From Gentiana macrophylla (Eukaryota > Streptophyta > Magnoliopsida > Gentianales > Gentianaceae), in contig CM047810.1 of the NCBI GenBank assembly GCA_026214975.1, positions 32,799,255-32,863,254 of the forward strand: a stretch of 64,000 nt of DNA. Direction: 5' to 3'. Within the stretch, counting starts at the first letter, position 1; every line of letters starts with the position of its first letter. The notes under the pieces are model-generated. The model saw only the letters and a list, made by a program, of their open reading frames with translations. It was not told the origin of the DNA and made no database searches. Positions 10,408 to 21,629 of this stretch are shown here, in pieces. A program made the position numbers and the translations under genes.

Positions 10408-10627
10408 TTTGTTGTGATGATTCCTTCTAGAAGCCTAAGTCCAAGGACGGACCTAGGCCATTGCTAGGGTGGGCACAGCCCACCCGACTTTTATTTTCGC
10501 ACTTTTTGATGTTTAACTCTTCATCAGTGTGTACCGAAAATAAACGTCGGGTGGGCTGTGCCCACCCTAGCAATGCCTAGGTCCGTCCTTGGACTTAGGC
10601 TTTTAGAAGGAATCATCACAACAAAAA
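10408..10627. repeat. Long near-perfect inverted repeat (hairpin)
   Basis: The left arm (~10408-10499) and right arm (~10536-10627) are reverse complements over about 90 bases with only about three differences: one G/A, one extra C and one T/G. The loop is ~36 bases. The arms contain 'gggtgggcacagcccaccc', itself palindromic. A transcript would fold into a long perfect stem. It could be a fold-back MITE or a source of small RNAs; no clear target-site duplication was seen. Confidence 0.85.
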
Positions 10628-10889
10628 ACAATTGCATCAAAACCAACTGAGCAAGAATCGGACTTCCAGACTGCATTAAGATAAGCCTTCACAACATTTG
10701 GGGGAAGACCATTGTGACGCCCATGTCCCGGATACAGAGTCTCTATATGGAAAAGAACGACCGGAACACATATAATTCAAATTTAATCCAATTATATACG
10801 TAAGCCTTACGTAGATAGACATCGGGGAACAAGGCGGAAGACCAAACGACAGACTCGGGTAACTAAAAAAACTAACAAAACGATCGAAA
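10628..10889. other. No recognisable feature
   Basis: Short spacer between the hairpin and the copia LTR. No coding match. Confidence 0.4.
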
Positions 10890-11404
10890 GAAACACATGC
10901 TGCATCTATTTTGTTATGATGGATAGATCAAGAAGTGATGGTGATTGTGAGTAAAGATAAACTAACAAGTAAACAAACACATAAACAAGAAGAACATAGA
11001 TTTAACGTGGTTTCCGGCAATGTGCCGACTACTTCACGGACAAACAAGGATTATTTTATTATCACGAGAAAGTTACAATTTACAACATATACAGATAGTA
11101 TTTATAGTCTTGGGAACCCAACCCTAACCGACTAAACAGTCAAACCAGATAATGATTGAAATACCCCAGAATTAACTTTATCCAAAACGGAAAACCATGC
11201 AGACGTGTTCCCCAAGTATCACTGAGAACCAACTCAGCAACCCATGACTCAGTAGGTTGATCCACCCTGCTGATGTCCCAGCTGAACACCAGATTCAGCA
11301 GATGCTTCATGCACTGCTGACTAGACCACAGTTTCCTCACAGATTCAGCAGAGTATCATACTCTGCTGACCGACCTCAGCAGCATAGTTTAAGTCACCGT
11401 TACA
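10890..11404 (-). repeat. 3' LTR of a Tork-like copia element
   Basis: The right edge is firm: on the minus strand a purine-rich tract AAGGTGGAGATT is followed by TGTAACGGTGACTT, the start of an LTR (plus-strand ...TTACA at 11404). Inside, 'aacgtggtttccggcaatg' near 11004 is a string typical of this LTR type seen in reverse. The left edge near 10890 is approximate. Confidence 0.55.
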
Positions 11405-12360
11405 AATCTCCACCTTGACTTCAACCTTATGCAAATTGACCAGATGCACAACCAAGTGCCAGATTTCCTCTTTGTCTTCATATTTGAATTCATCAGCAAA
11501 ACCCCCACCTTCAACTGAGTATTCCCAGATTCAGATTAACAGCTCTGGATATTCAGCAAGTTCAGACACAACTGAAACTTGCCTCTTCAAACTGGTTTAG
11601 TGAACATATCAATAGGATTAACATCAGTGCTGATCTTCTCAACTTTGACCCTCCTCTCATTCCTCAGAAAATGGTACCTAACATCAATGTGCTTGGTTCT
11701 TTCATGATGAACCTGATCCTTAGCCAAACATATTGCACTAAGACAGTCACAATACACCTTGGCTTGATCTTGATGCAGACTCGAGATCATTGACTAGCCC
11801 TTTTAACAGTTGCTTTCTTTCTTTGCTTATACATCGGTGTCATATATTACTGCTTGATAGTAGATAATGTCATTTGTAATCTATAAAGTTGCCTTCCAAC
11901 TTACCTGCAGAACCACCCAAAGTAAACACATACCCGAGTCATAGATTTCACGATGTCCACATCAGCGAGATAATCAGAATCATAAGACTGTGACAAAACA
12001 TTGAGTACCACCTCCATAAATGAGTCCAATATCGGATGTACTCTAAGGTACCTAAATATCCTTTTATCGCCTTCGGTGTTCCTTTCGAGTTGAGCCATAA
12101 AACTGCGACAACCTTATTTTGCTGAGCCAAATCGGGCCTAATACTGATTTCATGGCATACATTAAAGCGCCCACTACACTAGCATATGGAACCCTTGACA
12201 TGTATTCTTCCTCTTCAGCTGACTGTGGAGCAAATACAACAGATAGATGTAGATTTGGTGCTATAGGAGTATCTATAGGTTTGGTTGCTGACATGCCAAA
12301 CTTGGATAATACTTTCTCAATATACCCCTGCTGAGTATCTATGGCATACATTTCATAGAT
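11405..12360 (-). pseudogene. Copia pol remnant: end of RT and RNase H
   Basis: Broken minus-strand frames follow the end of a Ty1/copia polyprotein. 12351-12064 gives QGYIEKVLSKFGM, KPIDTPIAPNLHLS and YMSRVPYASVVGALMYAM, the C-terminal part of the RT domain. 12130-11901 in shifted frames gives SKGTPKAIKGYL and SYDSDYLADVD, the RT-RNase H link. 11790-11587 gives VYCDCLSAICLAKDQVHHERTKHID and ends DMFTKPV, the RNase H end. Frameshifts and a gap near 11790-11900 interrupt it. Everything upstream (gag, protease, integrase, most of RT) is absent, so this is a 5'-truncated, inactive element. Confidence 0.85.
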
Positions 12361-15035
12361 TCATTTGAGTAGAGAGGGATACAAATATATAGACCTAGAG
12401 TTACTTAGACAACAAGACATAATAAAATAAATACAAATAATAACATTTAGTTATTTTTCTATACTATTCTCGACAATAGTTATCGATGATTGTTGTATGA
12501 CTCATTAATCGATTGATATCAAACGACGGTGTGCCATAAAAAATTAATTATGTATTATTTTATATTTAGAATTAGGAAAACAACTTACCTCAACATTATT
12601 ATGATGAGAATCTATGATTCACGGATACTTCTGTCTGGTGACATGTCCCATATCCGACACTGATACATACCGGATAACGTAGGATATGCATCTAGGGGTG
12701 AAACCGTAATTTCAAAAGTTGGATATGAGATCCATAAATGTATATTTATTACTCACATATGCAAAATGAATAATCATGTTGAATATGAAGTGAATATTGT
12801 CAAAATAATGAATGAAAAGTTGTCTAAAATGATCATATACTACAAAAACCGAAGGTAAATAGTACGTTTATTTGTAACATTTACACGTATGCCTCCATAT
12901 CCGTATACTATATTTTTCAAACATTCCACACCCACTTATCCCCCCCACTTATCCCGTATCTCGATACCCGCATATCCGTATCCGTGCAACCTAGCTAGAG
13001 AGGAGGAGAACAGTACCATGAAATGAAAGTAGACCCTGTTTTACACCGCATGCAGCCGTAATAGCTACCACAAAAAAAAGAACGAGTGCCAACTAGCAAC
13101 TTCAATATGAACTAAATTGGCATAGTGAAGGGAGATGGACCCATATTTAATAGCTAGAGTTGGATCACCATAATATGTGGGTTCAAAGCACGTTGTGAAG
13201 AGCACATGGTGTTTGGGGTATGAAACTTCTTGTCTTGTCTAGCTGATATCAGGCATGCATGTTGGTGACACTTCAAAAAGGGATATGTATATAGATCACT
13301 ACTCATTTTTTGTGTTTACATTTATATCGCATGATTATAATCATTTGAAATATCTGTTTCGTGAATATGTTGGGGCCTACTTTGATTTCTTAAGAAATTA
13401 TATAGTTTTTAATCCAGTTTTGAGTTTTTTTATTAGGTTTTATCATGTCTTGTTCATTTTGTTGCATTAAGAACAAATTTAATTGTAATGGTCTATTATT
13501 TTGCCTTTATTTTTACATTTTACTCGAATTTGCTTCTTCTTTTTCATCCTCGTTAACTATTTTTGTTTATTATACACTATTTGGCATATAGCGTTAAAAT
13601 ACATCAATCAATCATATTTTTTCTTTTGATCTACATACGTAAAAATCATGATTCTTTTACAAAAAAATTTCTTTTCTCACGCACCTTTTTTTAAGAGGAA
13701 ATACTACAGGCCAGTTACTACAAAAGAACTGGACGGTTCAGTTTACCGTTAGATCAACATTAAAATAATGACAACCGTTGAATTGATTTGACGCATTCCC
13801 CTATTAATTATTGTGTACTATATAAAATATTTTTAAGAAAAAACAAAACAAAACAAAAACAAAACACACAGCAATCACGTTAGAATTTTTTTTTTGCATC
13901 ACAATTTTTTTTTTTCGTCCTATAGATTCTTTACCAGGGCTTTTTTTTTTTTTTCCAATTTCCACACTTTGTATAATTTCATCGTCCTCTTCTTCTTGTA
14001 CCCTCATTTTTTTTCTTCAAAATTCATGTTCTTCCATGTATATTTGATGTGCTTTAATTTCGTTTCGGGTGATTCAAGACAACGAATTAGTATCAAAGTC
14101 ATTGTTTGTTCGAGAACCCGACACGGAAATTGCTCAAAATCAATTTGTATTTATTCCATTGAATAGTTTCCGAGTTTTGAGTCAAACACAACAAACTTTG
14201 CATAAAACGGATCTCCGGGTGTGAGATATCATTGGTCAAAAGTTGTTTTTTTCTTTTTCTTCTTGTTTGCAGTATTACGGGTGAAGAAGAAAGTTCTGAC
14301 CAGACCGTTGACCAGGCCGGGGTTGGAGGTTAAATGATTTGTTAGGTGTGTTATTATGCACATTTACTTTATGGTATACTAAAAAAATGATCCAACGTCA
14401 TAAGATTATTTATATTTTTTCAACGATAAAGATTAAAAAGCTGATGATTAGAACCCTGGTATAAATGGATTCTCTTATTTTATTATTATTATTATTATTT
14501 CTTTGATGATCAGGAGTACGTATTTGGATGAGGATTTTTTTTTTAATTATTACTTTCACGGTATTTTTTATCGTTAACTATGTATATGTGACCCGCTAAA
14601 AAACTATGTATATGTTATTAGCTTTGATTACAACTTGGGTGATGACAACAGGATGTGTAGTATCGGATATGGATTCTTTAATTTTTTATGTGTATTAATA
14701 TTATTATTATTAGTATTATTATTATATTAATAATATATGTGGAGAAACACTTTGAGAGAGGAAGCTTAGAGTAGAAACACTTTCGTGGGAAACAATGATT
14801 TCTTTTAGATGATTAGCAAAATTTACGTGCGTTTTTGACGTGTTAGTGTTAGTTAAATTTATATATTTATATGAAGACAACATAATTTAACGTTATACAT
14901 TGTTAAGTATGTGTTTAACTATAAAATAATTGTATAGTGTACAATGATAACCTTTGTATGAGTTGATTGTTTCAATTGTGGAATAAACATCAATACAAAC
15001 AGAATCTAAACAACATAACATTATGAACACGTCTA
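12361..15035. other. AT-rich spacer without a supported gene
   Basis: About 2.7 kb of low-complexity AT-rich DNA with poly-T runs (13889-13955), ATT/TTA runs (14480-14500, 14690-14730) and no reading frame with a recognisable product. The largest frames (13255-13470 and 13894-14166, plus) are phenylalanine-rich products of poly-T. Confidence 0.6.
12640..13000. repeat. Dispersed repeat with 'cggatacgg' strings
   Basis: Both ends carry variants of 'gatacccgcatatccgtatccgtgcaacctag' type sequence (12640-12690 and 12890-13000). A related string, 'ctaggttgtacgaatatg', occurs at 21861. It looks like a diverged dispersed repeat; the class is unknown. Confidence 0.35.
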
Positions 15036-15038
15036 TTG

Positions 15039-15398
15039 TTACAATATAATATAAACAACCGAATCATAAAAGAATGGATACTTAAAAAATCTCTGGACCG
15101 GACAAATCTCTGGGTATGTATGAGGGCTGGATTCAAAAGCAATCGGAGACCTCCCACCAATTGTTTCATTGTAAACGGTCATAAAACCTTCAGGGGGTTT
15201 ATTGGCCCTCACATCAGATGACGAAAGGTGAGTACTTAATATTTTCAGGTCAATATCCCAAGTCCGGAAAATCTCCTCCATGGCAGCGTTGACAGTAATG
15301 GAGGATCGAATATCCTCCACACCAAAAAGCACGACCACAACCTTAGATGAGTTTGTACCTTTCTTTTGAGCGGGTTGAGGACTTTCAAATGAACCCAA
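15039..15398 (-). CDS. Unrecognised reading frame of 119 codons
   Basis: Starts MGSFESPQPAQKKG and reads on through KVVVVLFGVEDIRSS, a hydrophobic strand-like stretch, and RANKPPEGFMTVYNET. I do not recognise a family, see no signal peptide and no catalytic motif. It lies on the same strand as the Helitron remnant 1.3 kb away, so it could be a captured gene fragment or a retroelement piece. It may equally be a chance frame. Confidence 0.25.
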   Translation of the reverse strand: MGSFESPQPAQKKGTNSSKVVVVLFGVEDIRSSITVNAAMEEIFRTWDIDLKILSTHLSSSDVRANKPPEGFMTVYNETIGGRSPIAFESSPHTYPEICPVQRFFKYPFFYDSVVYIIL

Positions 15399-15934
15399 AA
15401 CTTCTGTGATTGAGAGGCCATTTAGATTTCAGGGAGGATTTCGGTTTCAGAAGAAGAAATGAATGACTTTGTTGATAATGCGCATACTCTGAAAAACAAA
15501 AGGACTTCGATTATAATGGAAAATCGAAGAAAGATTCAGATCTAAGGAATTTTATTTTATAATGGTGAAGTCCGAAAGACGTCTTGATTACATGATTTAT
15601 TGATTAGTACGTATGCCAAGGTGCAAATGAATCTGGATCTCAAAATTTGGTAGTGAAGATTTGAATTTCAAAAGACAGCTGAAAAACACATTCATGTCAG
15701 AGAACTTTGGGTTCCCGCCTCTTAAGAAGTGTCACATCATCTCCAATCAGACCTATCATGTGACATCCGTTCTAGCTCAGGTCTGTGGGGATTTTGACGA
15801 TGGGTATGACCCGACGTCATACACGTGCCACTTAATGGGCGACATAAGATCATTTTACCATATAGGACATAAGCTCGCCCAATTTAGGGCCTCATACTTT
15901 AGATAACTTTGATGAAGATGTGATATGAAGTGTC

Positions 15935-16150
15935 TCAGCTCGGACATATCATCATCGATGACTTTAGGTTTTTGAGATGACCGGTCAGGTCATTTAGCAG
16001 ACTATAATTGCCACAATAATGCTTCTGTGATTCCCACTCTATTATGGCACGAATCATAAGCGATCCCGTGATTTCGATCATGTCCCCAATCATGTGCTCC
16101 AAGGCATCTTCTCCGGAAAGCGGATCATATAAATATGATTCACTTCTCAC
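15935..16150 (-). CDS. Unrecognised reading frame of 71 codons
   Basis: The frame reads MRSESYLYDPLSGEDALEHM, then a mixed region with WESQKHYCGNY. The base composition here is less AT-rich than the surroundings (15700-16100), which suggests once-coding DNA. No family is recognised. It sits between the frame at 15039-15398 and the Helitron helicase, on the same strand, and may be part of the same captured or decayed unit. Confidence 0.22.
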   Translation of the reverse strand: MRSESYLYDPLSGEDALEHMIGDMIEITGSLMIRAIIEWESQKHYCGNYSLLNDLTGHLKNLKSSMMICPS

Positions 16151-16689
16151 AAATTCAGAACTTTATTAATAGCTTGATCTCAAATCCTCTGGGTACATAG
16201 GCTCAACCACATTGGTTCAACTATAATTCATCACAAAATCCACCAGTCAAGTAATTGGATTATCCTTACGAAGGCTAATTACCCGCCTAATGATCCAATT
16301 TTGACGATTTGGACATCTTACGATGCTATTGTGCATTTCAGGATAAACATAAAATGGTAAGAAGTTGAATATATATAAAATAAAACAATAGAAATTTATA
16401 TAAATACAAAATCCCACTCTGGAACTCAATGCTTAATGATGCAGTTGTCGTTACTGTGCTCTTTCATTCTCCATCTGTCATTCACTTTCATAGCATAAAT
16501 TGGGTCATTAATAAGTTTAAAAAATTTATGTGCTTTCATTATTCATTAATAAGGGTCGTTTTTTTGGTAAGAGTATGTATGAATTATTTAATGAAAATAA
16601 TGGAATAATGATAATGAAGGAATATAATATTTACGTACCAGACTGTAGAAATTGTTTGTATACTATATTTTTTGTACATCTGTGGATGT

Positions 16690-18340
16690 TGTCTAGTTGA
16701 TCTTTGAGTTTGATCAACACCTTAGTTGTTGATATTGAAGTTCCTCTTGAAAGTGCACCATATAATTGTCCATGAGAACACCGTCTGAGGCAATTAAACT
16801 CCTACAAATGGTTTTGTTTGTCTTTGTGCTTTATTGATCGTCATTGCAAAGAAAAGACATATATGATATTGCTTTCATGTAAAATGAAACGGGTATCCTT
16901 CGTTTTCTGCCTGTGAGAATAGAATGTGGGATTAAAACATGCTTTCCATAATGTTTCCCAATTGTGATTTCATCATAAATCATGTTTCCTTTGAACCATT
17001 TACATATCATCCTTGTACCATTGCATAATCCTTCTGCTAGATCTAAGTTCCTTAACAACATTATCTTTCTGAGGAGGCAATTCATTTGGTGTCAAAGTGT
17101 TGAGAAATTCTTCTTGATAATAATCATTATTATCTTCAATAGACTTATCAAAGCTATGATACAATATCCATCATCTGGAAAGGTTGAAATCAATTTTTCA
17201 TTCAACTTATCAACATGTCATTAGATGTGGTCAGTATTGCTCTGCTTGTAATGTATTATGTTGAGAAATTGTTCTCCTATATATGTGGAAAGATAGAACT
17301 GATTAAATGATTTTCGGAAACCTCGTCATTGTTTTCATCTTATTCAATGATCATTCCGTTTGGTAACTTTATGTCTTCTTTAGTGTTTGTTGTTTATTTT
17401 CCACAACTCATCCTTAATAAATATTGACTGAAATGTAGATCTCCTCTTGCTCGCATATTTTTAGAAAGATATAATTTTCCATCACTGACCACAAATATGA
17501 CTTCACCAAGCTTGTCTTCATTGTTTGTAGTATCGTTCATTTGGAACATGAATCACTTGTCTAAAATCACCTCCAAATACAACAAGTTATCTTCTAAATA
17601 CGTTAGAATTTCTCATGATGTCCTTTAAGCTTTTGTCAAGTTTCTCAATTGCCATTAGTTACATTTCATAGTAATTCTGTATTTCCACTCTGCTTTGAAA
17701 TATTGCACATATTTGTTTCATTCGCACTTGGAATTTTAAAATTTGAATAAGCAGTTCGGCCACTGAGCATAATTTCAACTGCAACTCCTGATGTGGATGT
17801 TTCTATAGCTATCTATTGTCTCATTCTTAGATTTTCTAGCAGAGCCTTATATAAATATGTTTTCTCTGCGCCACCTGGCCCATTGATAAAGAATTTAGCA
17901 CGTATTGTGGCCATTATAATCCTTATAGAGAAATTTTTTTAGTATACTTTGTTGTTCAGGATTAAGCATTTCTTCTAAAATGCAATCTTATTGGGGAATC
18001 TCTATAGACAATTCATCACGAATCACTCTTAGTATATATTATACAATGTTGTTGCATTGTTCTTGTATACTTTGCAAGTTGTAAGATGTTTTACCCATGC
18101 TTTCCAGAAAATAATTTATGCATTCCAAGTTTTGGCCTTAATTGTTTTAACTGACTTTGTACGATCTCGCATGAAATCTTCCAACATTAATTCCCAATAT
18201 GTATCCTATAGTTGTCGAATATTAGTAGATTAATAGAGTTGCAAACAATTTTCTTAATGCATTAGGTAGTTGAATGAAAATAGCTTCATTTAAGCATTAT
18301 GTGATGCTCTGGTCGGATTCTTATAAACCTCTTTTCTCTA
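16690..18340 (-). pseudogene. Helitron PIF1-type helicase remnant
   Basis: Pieces of the Helitron helicase lie in order on the minus strand, broken by stops. Near 18270-18180 is a 'LPNALRKLFAT' and 'MLEDFMRDRTKS' region. At 17980-17960 is LNPEQQSILKKFL. The Walker A loop FFINGPGGAEKTYLYKALLE is at ~17900-17840, where the usual GTGKT has become GAEKT. At 17770 is SGRTAYSNFKIP. MLLRNLDLAEGLCNGTRM at 17060 and CLFFAMTINKAQRQT, FSHGQLYGALSRGTS at 16850-16720 are the late helicase motifs. The HUH Rep domain was not found and the ends (TC, CTRR hairpin) could not be fixed. Helicases of this type drive rolling-circle transposition; this copy is inactive. Confidence 0.8.
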
Positions 18341-18716
18341 CATCTTCATTGAAACTGGTGAAATAACATAATAGAATTGACCCACATGAATGTTTATGTA
18401 GTTGATGTTGATAAAAGCGATGAAGTTATTGCATTTGATATGCTTGTTTTATTTCTATATTTTTTATTTTTCTTATTATTCTTGTTCTTTCTTTCTTTTG
18501 CTCAGTCTTTGACTGGTGTGTAATGACACCATCAATCATTACTTGCGTTGATCTCCCATTTGAATGGGGTGATGAGAATGTTATATGTTCGACTTTGTGT
18601 CATATGTATGTTTTTTTTTTTTTTTGAACAACCAAGTATATGTATGTATTATTATATATGAACTAAAAATGTTTAGCCATATTTACAAGAAATCTTCACA
18701 TACCATTGCGATTTAC

Positions 18717-19088
18717 AAGGATTTTGATGATTTATGTTTTTATATTTTTAATTAAATCAAGGATTTATTCATATTTTTGTTTTTATATTTGTAATTTCAT
18801 TTTTTCTATTTTAAGTAATTAATGATGATTAATTAATGAATAATAAATGAAGGATTTTGATGATTTTGATGATTTATGTTTTTATATTTTTAATTAAATC
18901 AAGGATTTATTCATATTTTCGTTCTTACATTTGTAATTTCGTTTTTTCTATTTTAAGTAATTAATGATGATTAATTAATGAATAATCAATCAAGGATTTT
19001 GATGATTATTGTTTTTATATTTTTTATTTCTTGTTTCTACTTGTAATTACTTGATTTTCATTTTTATATTTTTATTCAAAACTAATCG

Positions 19089-19090
<2 letters not shown>
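18717..19090. repeat. AT-rich tandem repeat, ~135-bp period
   Basis: Three units beginning 'aaggattttgatgatt' at 18717, 18850 and 18992. The first two run the full ~135 bases through 'ttaagtaattaatgatgatt'; the third is partial. Non-coding. Confidence 0.75.

Positions 19091-19093
<3 letters not shown>

Positions 19094-19172
<79 letters not shown>
19094..19172. repeat. (TA)n microsatellite
   Basis: About 39 uninterrupted TA dinucleotides. Apparent tyrosine-isoleucine frames on both strands here are artefacts of the repeat. Confidence 0.95.
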
Positions 19173-19176
<4 letters not shown>

Positions 19177-19930
19177 ATGTTGATATTGTAGATATATATA
19201 CTTATTGTGTATTGCTTTTTTTTTTTTTTTTTTGAGGGTGTGTATTGCTCAATCATCAATGAAAAATATTTACTCCCATTACATAATTTTGATAATTTCG
19301 AGTTTAGACAGTTGTTTAAAGTCTAAATATGTTGATGTTCGTTGCCTTACGACGATTCTTATCATAAATGGAAGTTATTGTTTATTACTCTCCTAATTCT
19401 TTGAAATGTATTTGCTTTAAGATATTGATAATGTCTTTGAAAAAGAAAAGGGGGAGTGGTTTTAAAAAAACAAAAAAAGAAGGAAAAAAATAGGAATCAT
19501 GTGGAAATATAAATCGGGTGATAAGGATAAATCATTGTTCATAACATCAAATTCATCATTTGTTGCGATTGAGGTGGCGCCAATCCGATGTTTATTTATT
19601 CCATTTGTTTATGTGTTTTTACAAAAATGATCACGATAATAACGTTGAAAAATATCAAATGAGATATCTAAATAAAGAGGACGAAAAAAGGAAAAATGTG
19701 ATGAAAGGATTACCATCTTTTGAAAATCAGATCAAAAGATATATTCGTTTTGGCAGTTGAATACGAGAGAATTTAAATCACGATGGAAGTAAGGGACATA
19801 TCATTTTTACAGAAAAAATTTCAACATAAATGCTGCGTATTTCTACGTTCAAATTGTTCTTTTTTAACAATAAACCGAGAAGAAAATTGATGTAGAAGGA
19901 GAACATGAGATAATATGTCGAGTGCTCCAA
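19173..19930. other. No recognisable feature
   Basis: AT-rich spacer with a poly-T run at 19217-19233. One frame of 66 codons (19560-19760) shows no known motif. Confidence 0.45.
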
Positions 19931-19939
19931 TATATATTA

Positions 19940-20151
19940 GGGAAACTTGAATAAATATGCTCGAAAAGAAAGTGTTTGGGAAAAATATGCTCGAAAAGTA
20001 GTTATTTGGAAAATATACTTGCGAGGGCCGCACGACCGCACGCGTGCCGTATGCGTGCCGCATGGACATTTCGCGACGCATGCGCACCACATGCGTCAAA
20101 GCATATTTTTCCTAAAAAACTACTTTTCAGGCATATTTATTCAAGTTTCCC
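19940..20151. mobile_element. Mutator-like MITE with 9-bp target duplication
   Basis: A 212-bp element begins GGGAAACTTGAATAAATATG and ends with the inverted copy. It is flanked on both sides by the same 9 bases, TATATATTA (19931-19939 and 20152-20160). Nine-base duplications point to Mutator-like transposition. The inner arms repeat 'aaatatgctcgaaaag'. The core (20025-20100) is strikingly GC-rich with 'gcgtgccgtatgcgtgccgc' type repeats. It has no coding capacity, so transposase must come from elsewhere. Confidence 0.85.
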
Positions 20152-20160
20152 TATATATTA

Positions 20161-20733
20161 TAGTGTGGTAAATGTTAATTAATGCTGATGAGGGAAATCA
20201 GATCTCAACCCACCAAGATAAATACTACTTTTGGAAACAGTAATTCTCAAAGTAATTGGAGCATTAAATTAATTATGGCCCCTTTTATATCATTATATAT
20301 GCAACAAAAACAGGAAATCCCATTATGTTTGTGCTTAATTAAAACATTAATATTTCCCTTTCCTATCATTCATTCATTCATTCATTACATGCAACAAAAA
20401 CAGGAAACCCCATTATGTTGTGTGTTTGACTTTTGTCAGCTACATATATGAACCCACTTACTAAGTGGAATTTCCCTATTTAGAAAGAAGCTCACACACA
20501 AAAAAAAATTACACGGTAGTAGAGTACGTAATCTGATGACACAACCGATTCAATTCATTAACGTGTATTTACACCATTGATAATGATAAAGAATATATCC
20601 GCCCGTTATAATCAGCGGTGTAAATACACATTATCGTGTCACTTGTTGTGGTTGAGCGATTGTCTTGTGATATCATTCTTATTGTTTTAGTAAGTAAACA
20701 GAACCCAATGTAGCAAACTGAAGTGAGTGCTTG
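20161..20733. other. Spacer upstream of the peptide gene, with a short duplication
   Basis: Holds a ~91-bp-spaced duplication of 'atgcaacaaaaacaggaaa' (20298 and 20389) and a 'cattcattcatt' microsatellite. No gene. Part of it is presumably the promoter of the downstream peptide gene. Confidence 0.5.
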
Positions 20734-20744
20734 CTATATATATG
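20734..20744 (+). promoter_or_regulatory. Putative TATA box of the peptide gene
   Basis: CTATATATATG about 80 bases before the chosen start codon. The surrounding 'agtgagtgcttgctata' is duplicated at 20722 and 20762, so a second, weaker copy follows. Confidence 0.45.
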
Positions 20745-20815
20745 TAGGTGTAAACAAGTCTAGTGAGTGCTTGCTATATTTGGTAAGTATACTGTATACA
20801 TGCAGAATACAGACA

Positions 20816-21115
20816 ATGAAGAAGCACCATATCAAAATCAGTATTTTCATAGGGTTGCTACTTTTTACCTGTTTATCGGCATCTCCTCATGACACAGCTC
20901 TGATAGGTGATCAGAACCATGATCAGCAGAAAGAAAGAGTTCCGAATCCAAATCAACAAAATTATGGAGATAGCAACGTCGGCTATGTGCCAGATAGTAT
21001 CCCTGCTGCAGGTGATGTCAACCATCATACTATGTTGAGGCAGGCATTCAACAATCAGCAAGGTAGCAGCAGCAGCTCTAATGGAGATGATGGCAACAAC
21101 GCCGGTGGTGGCTGA
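20816..21115 (+). CDS. Small secreted protein, possible peptide-hormone precursor
   Basis: A 99-residue product starting MKKHHIKISIFIG. Residues 1-23 form a clear signal peptide (basic start, hydrophobic core IFIGLLLFTCL, small residues SAS before the cut), so the rest should enter the secretory pathway. The mature part is hydrophilic and rich in Asn, Gln, Asp and Gly, without cysteines. It has Gln/Asn-rich parts, VPDSIPAAGD, and a Ser-run plus Gly end (GDDGNNAGGG). The upstream in-frame ATG at 20723 would put 31 residues before the signal peptide, so the ATG at 20816 is preferred. The size and plan resemble precursors of plant signalling peptides, but no CLE, CEP, IDA or PSK motif is present. 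The coding end lies in a tandem duplication. No introns are needed. Confidence 0.6.
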   Translation: MKKHHIKISIFIGLLLFTCLSASPHDTALIGDQNHDQQKERVPNPNQQNYGDSNVGYVPDSIPAAGDVNHHTMLRQAFNNQQGSSSSSNGDDGNNAGGG

Positions 21116-21236
21116 TTTCTATATGCACCGGCCAGATGATCAGTAAACAGCAATAATGCTAATGGAGATGATGGCAACAACGCCGGTGGTGGCTGATTTC
21201 TATATGCACCGGCCAGATGATCAGTAAACAGCAATA
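21078..21236 (+). repeat. 81-bp tandem duplication over the stop codon
   Basis: Two near-identical head-to-tail units (21078-21158 and 21159-21236) contain the last codons, the stop and the start of the 3' UTR of the peptide gene ('aatggagatgatggcaacaa' onward). The second copy is untranslated because the first keeps its stop. The near identity means the event is recent. A (TA)n run follows. Confidence 0.9.
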
Positions 21237-21629
21237 TATATATATATATATAGGGGTGTGTGTGGCTTGTTTCTTCTTCCTGGCTGTTTCATCATCTAGT
21301 TAAGTGCAATTGTGTAAATGAAGCAGAAAAATCTCACATCGCATTACACACAACAAATATTTCAATTGATAAATACGACATAGAATCTTGCTAACTACTT
21401 ACTACTTACTCCCAATGTCAAATATCACGCGATAGCAGCAGCCAAGAGAGCATATAAACACAATCAAGGCGGCTGTAACATCTCTCTACACTACATTATT
21501 CTCAGCTCATCAAACTCAACCTTACTAATTAATACAGCAGCAACTAAATGACAACATTTCATTAGAATCTCCTGATAACCCTAAACTCAACTAGAAGGAA
21601 GAAAAAAAAAAAAAAAAAAAAAAAGTGGT
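21237..21629. other. Spacer between the peptide gene and the TRFL gene
   Basis: Downstream DNA of both convergent genes. It includes a poly-A run at 21602-21624 beside the TRFL stop. No gene seen. Confidence 0.5.

Noticed and set aside
13894..14166. Phenylalanine-rich frame (plus) and its partner at 13804-14007 (minus)
   Set aside because: Driven by poly-T runs; no homology.
19009..19259. Tyr/Ile repeat frames on both strands
   Set aside because: Artefact of the (TA)n microsatellite.
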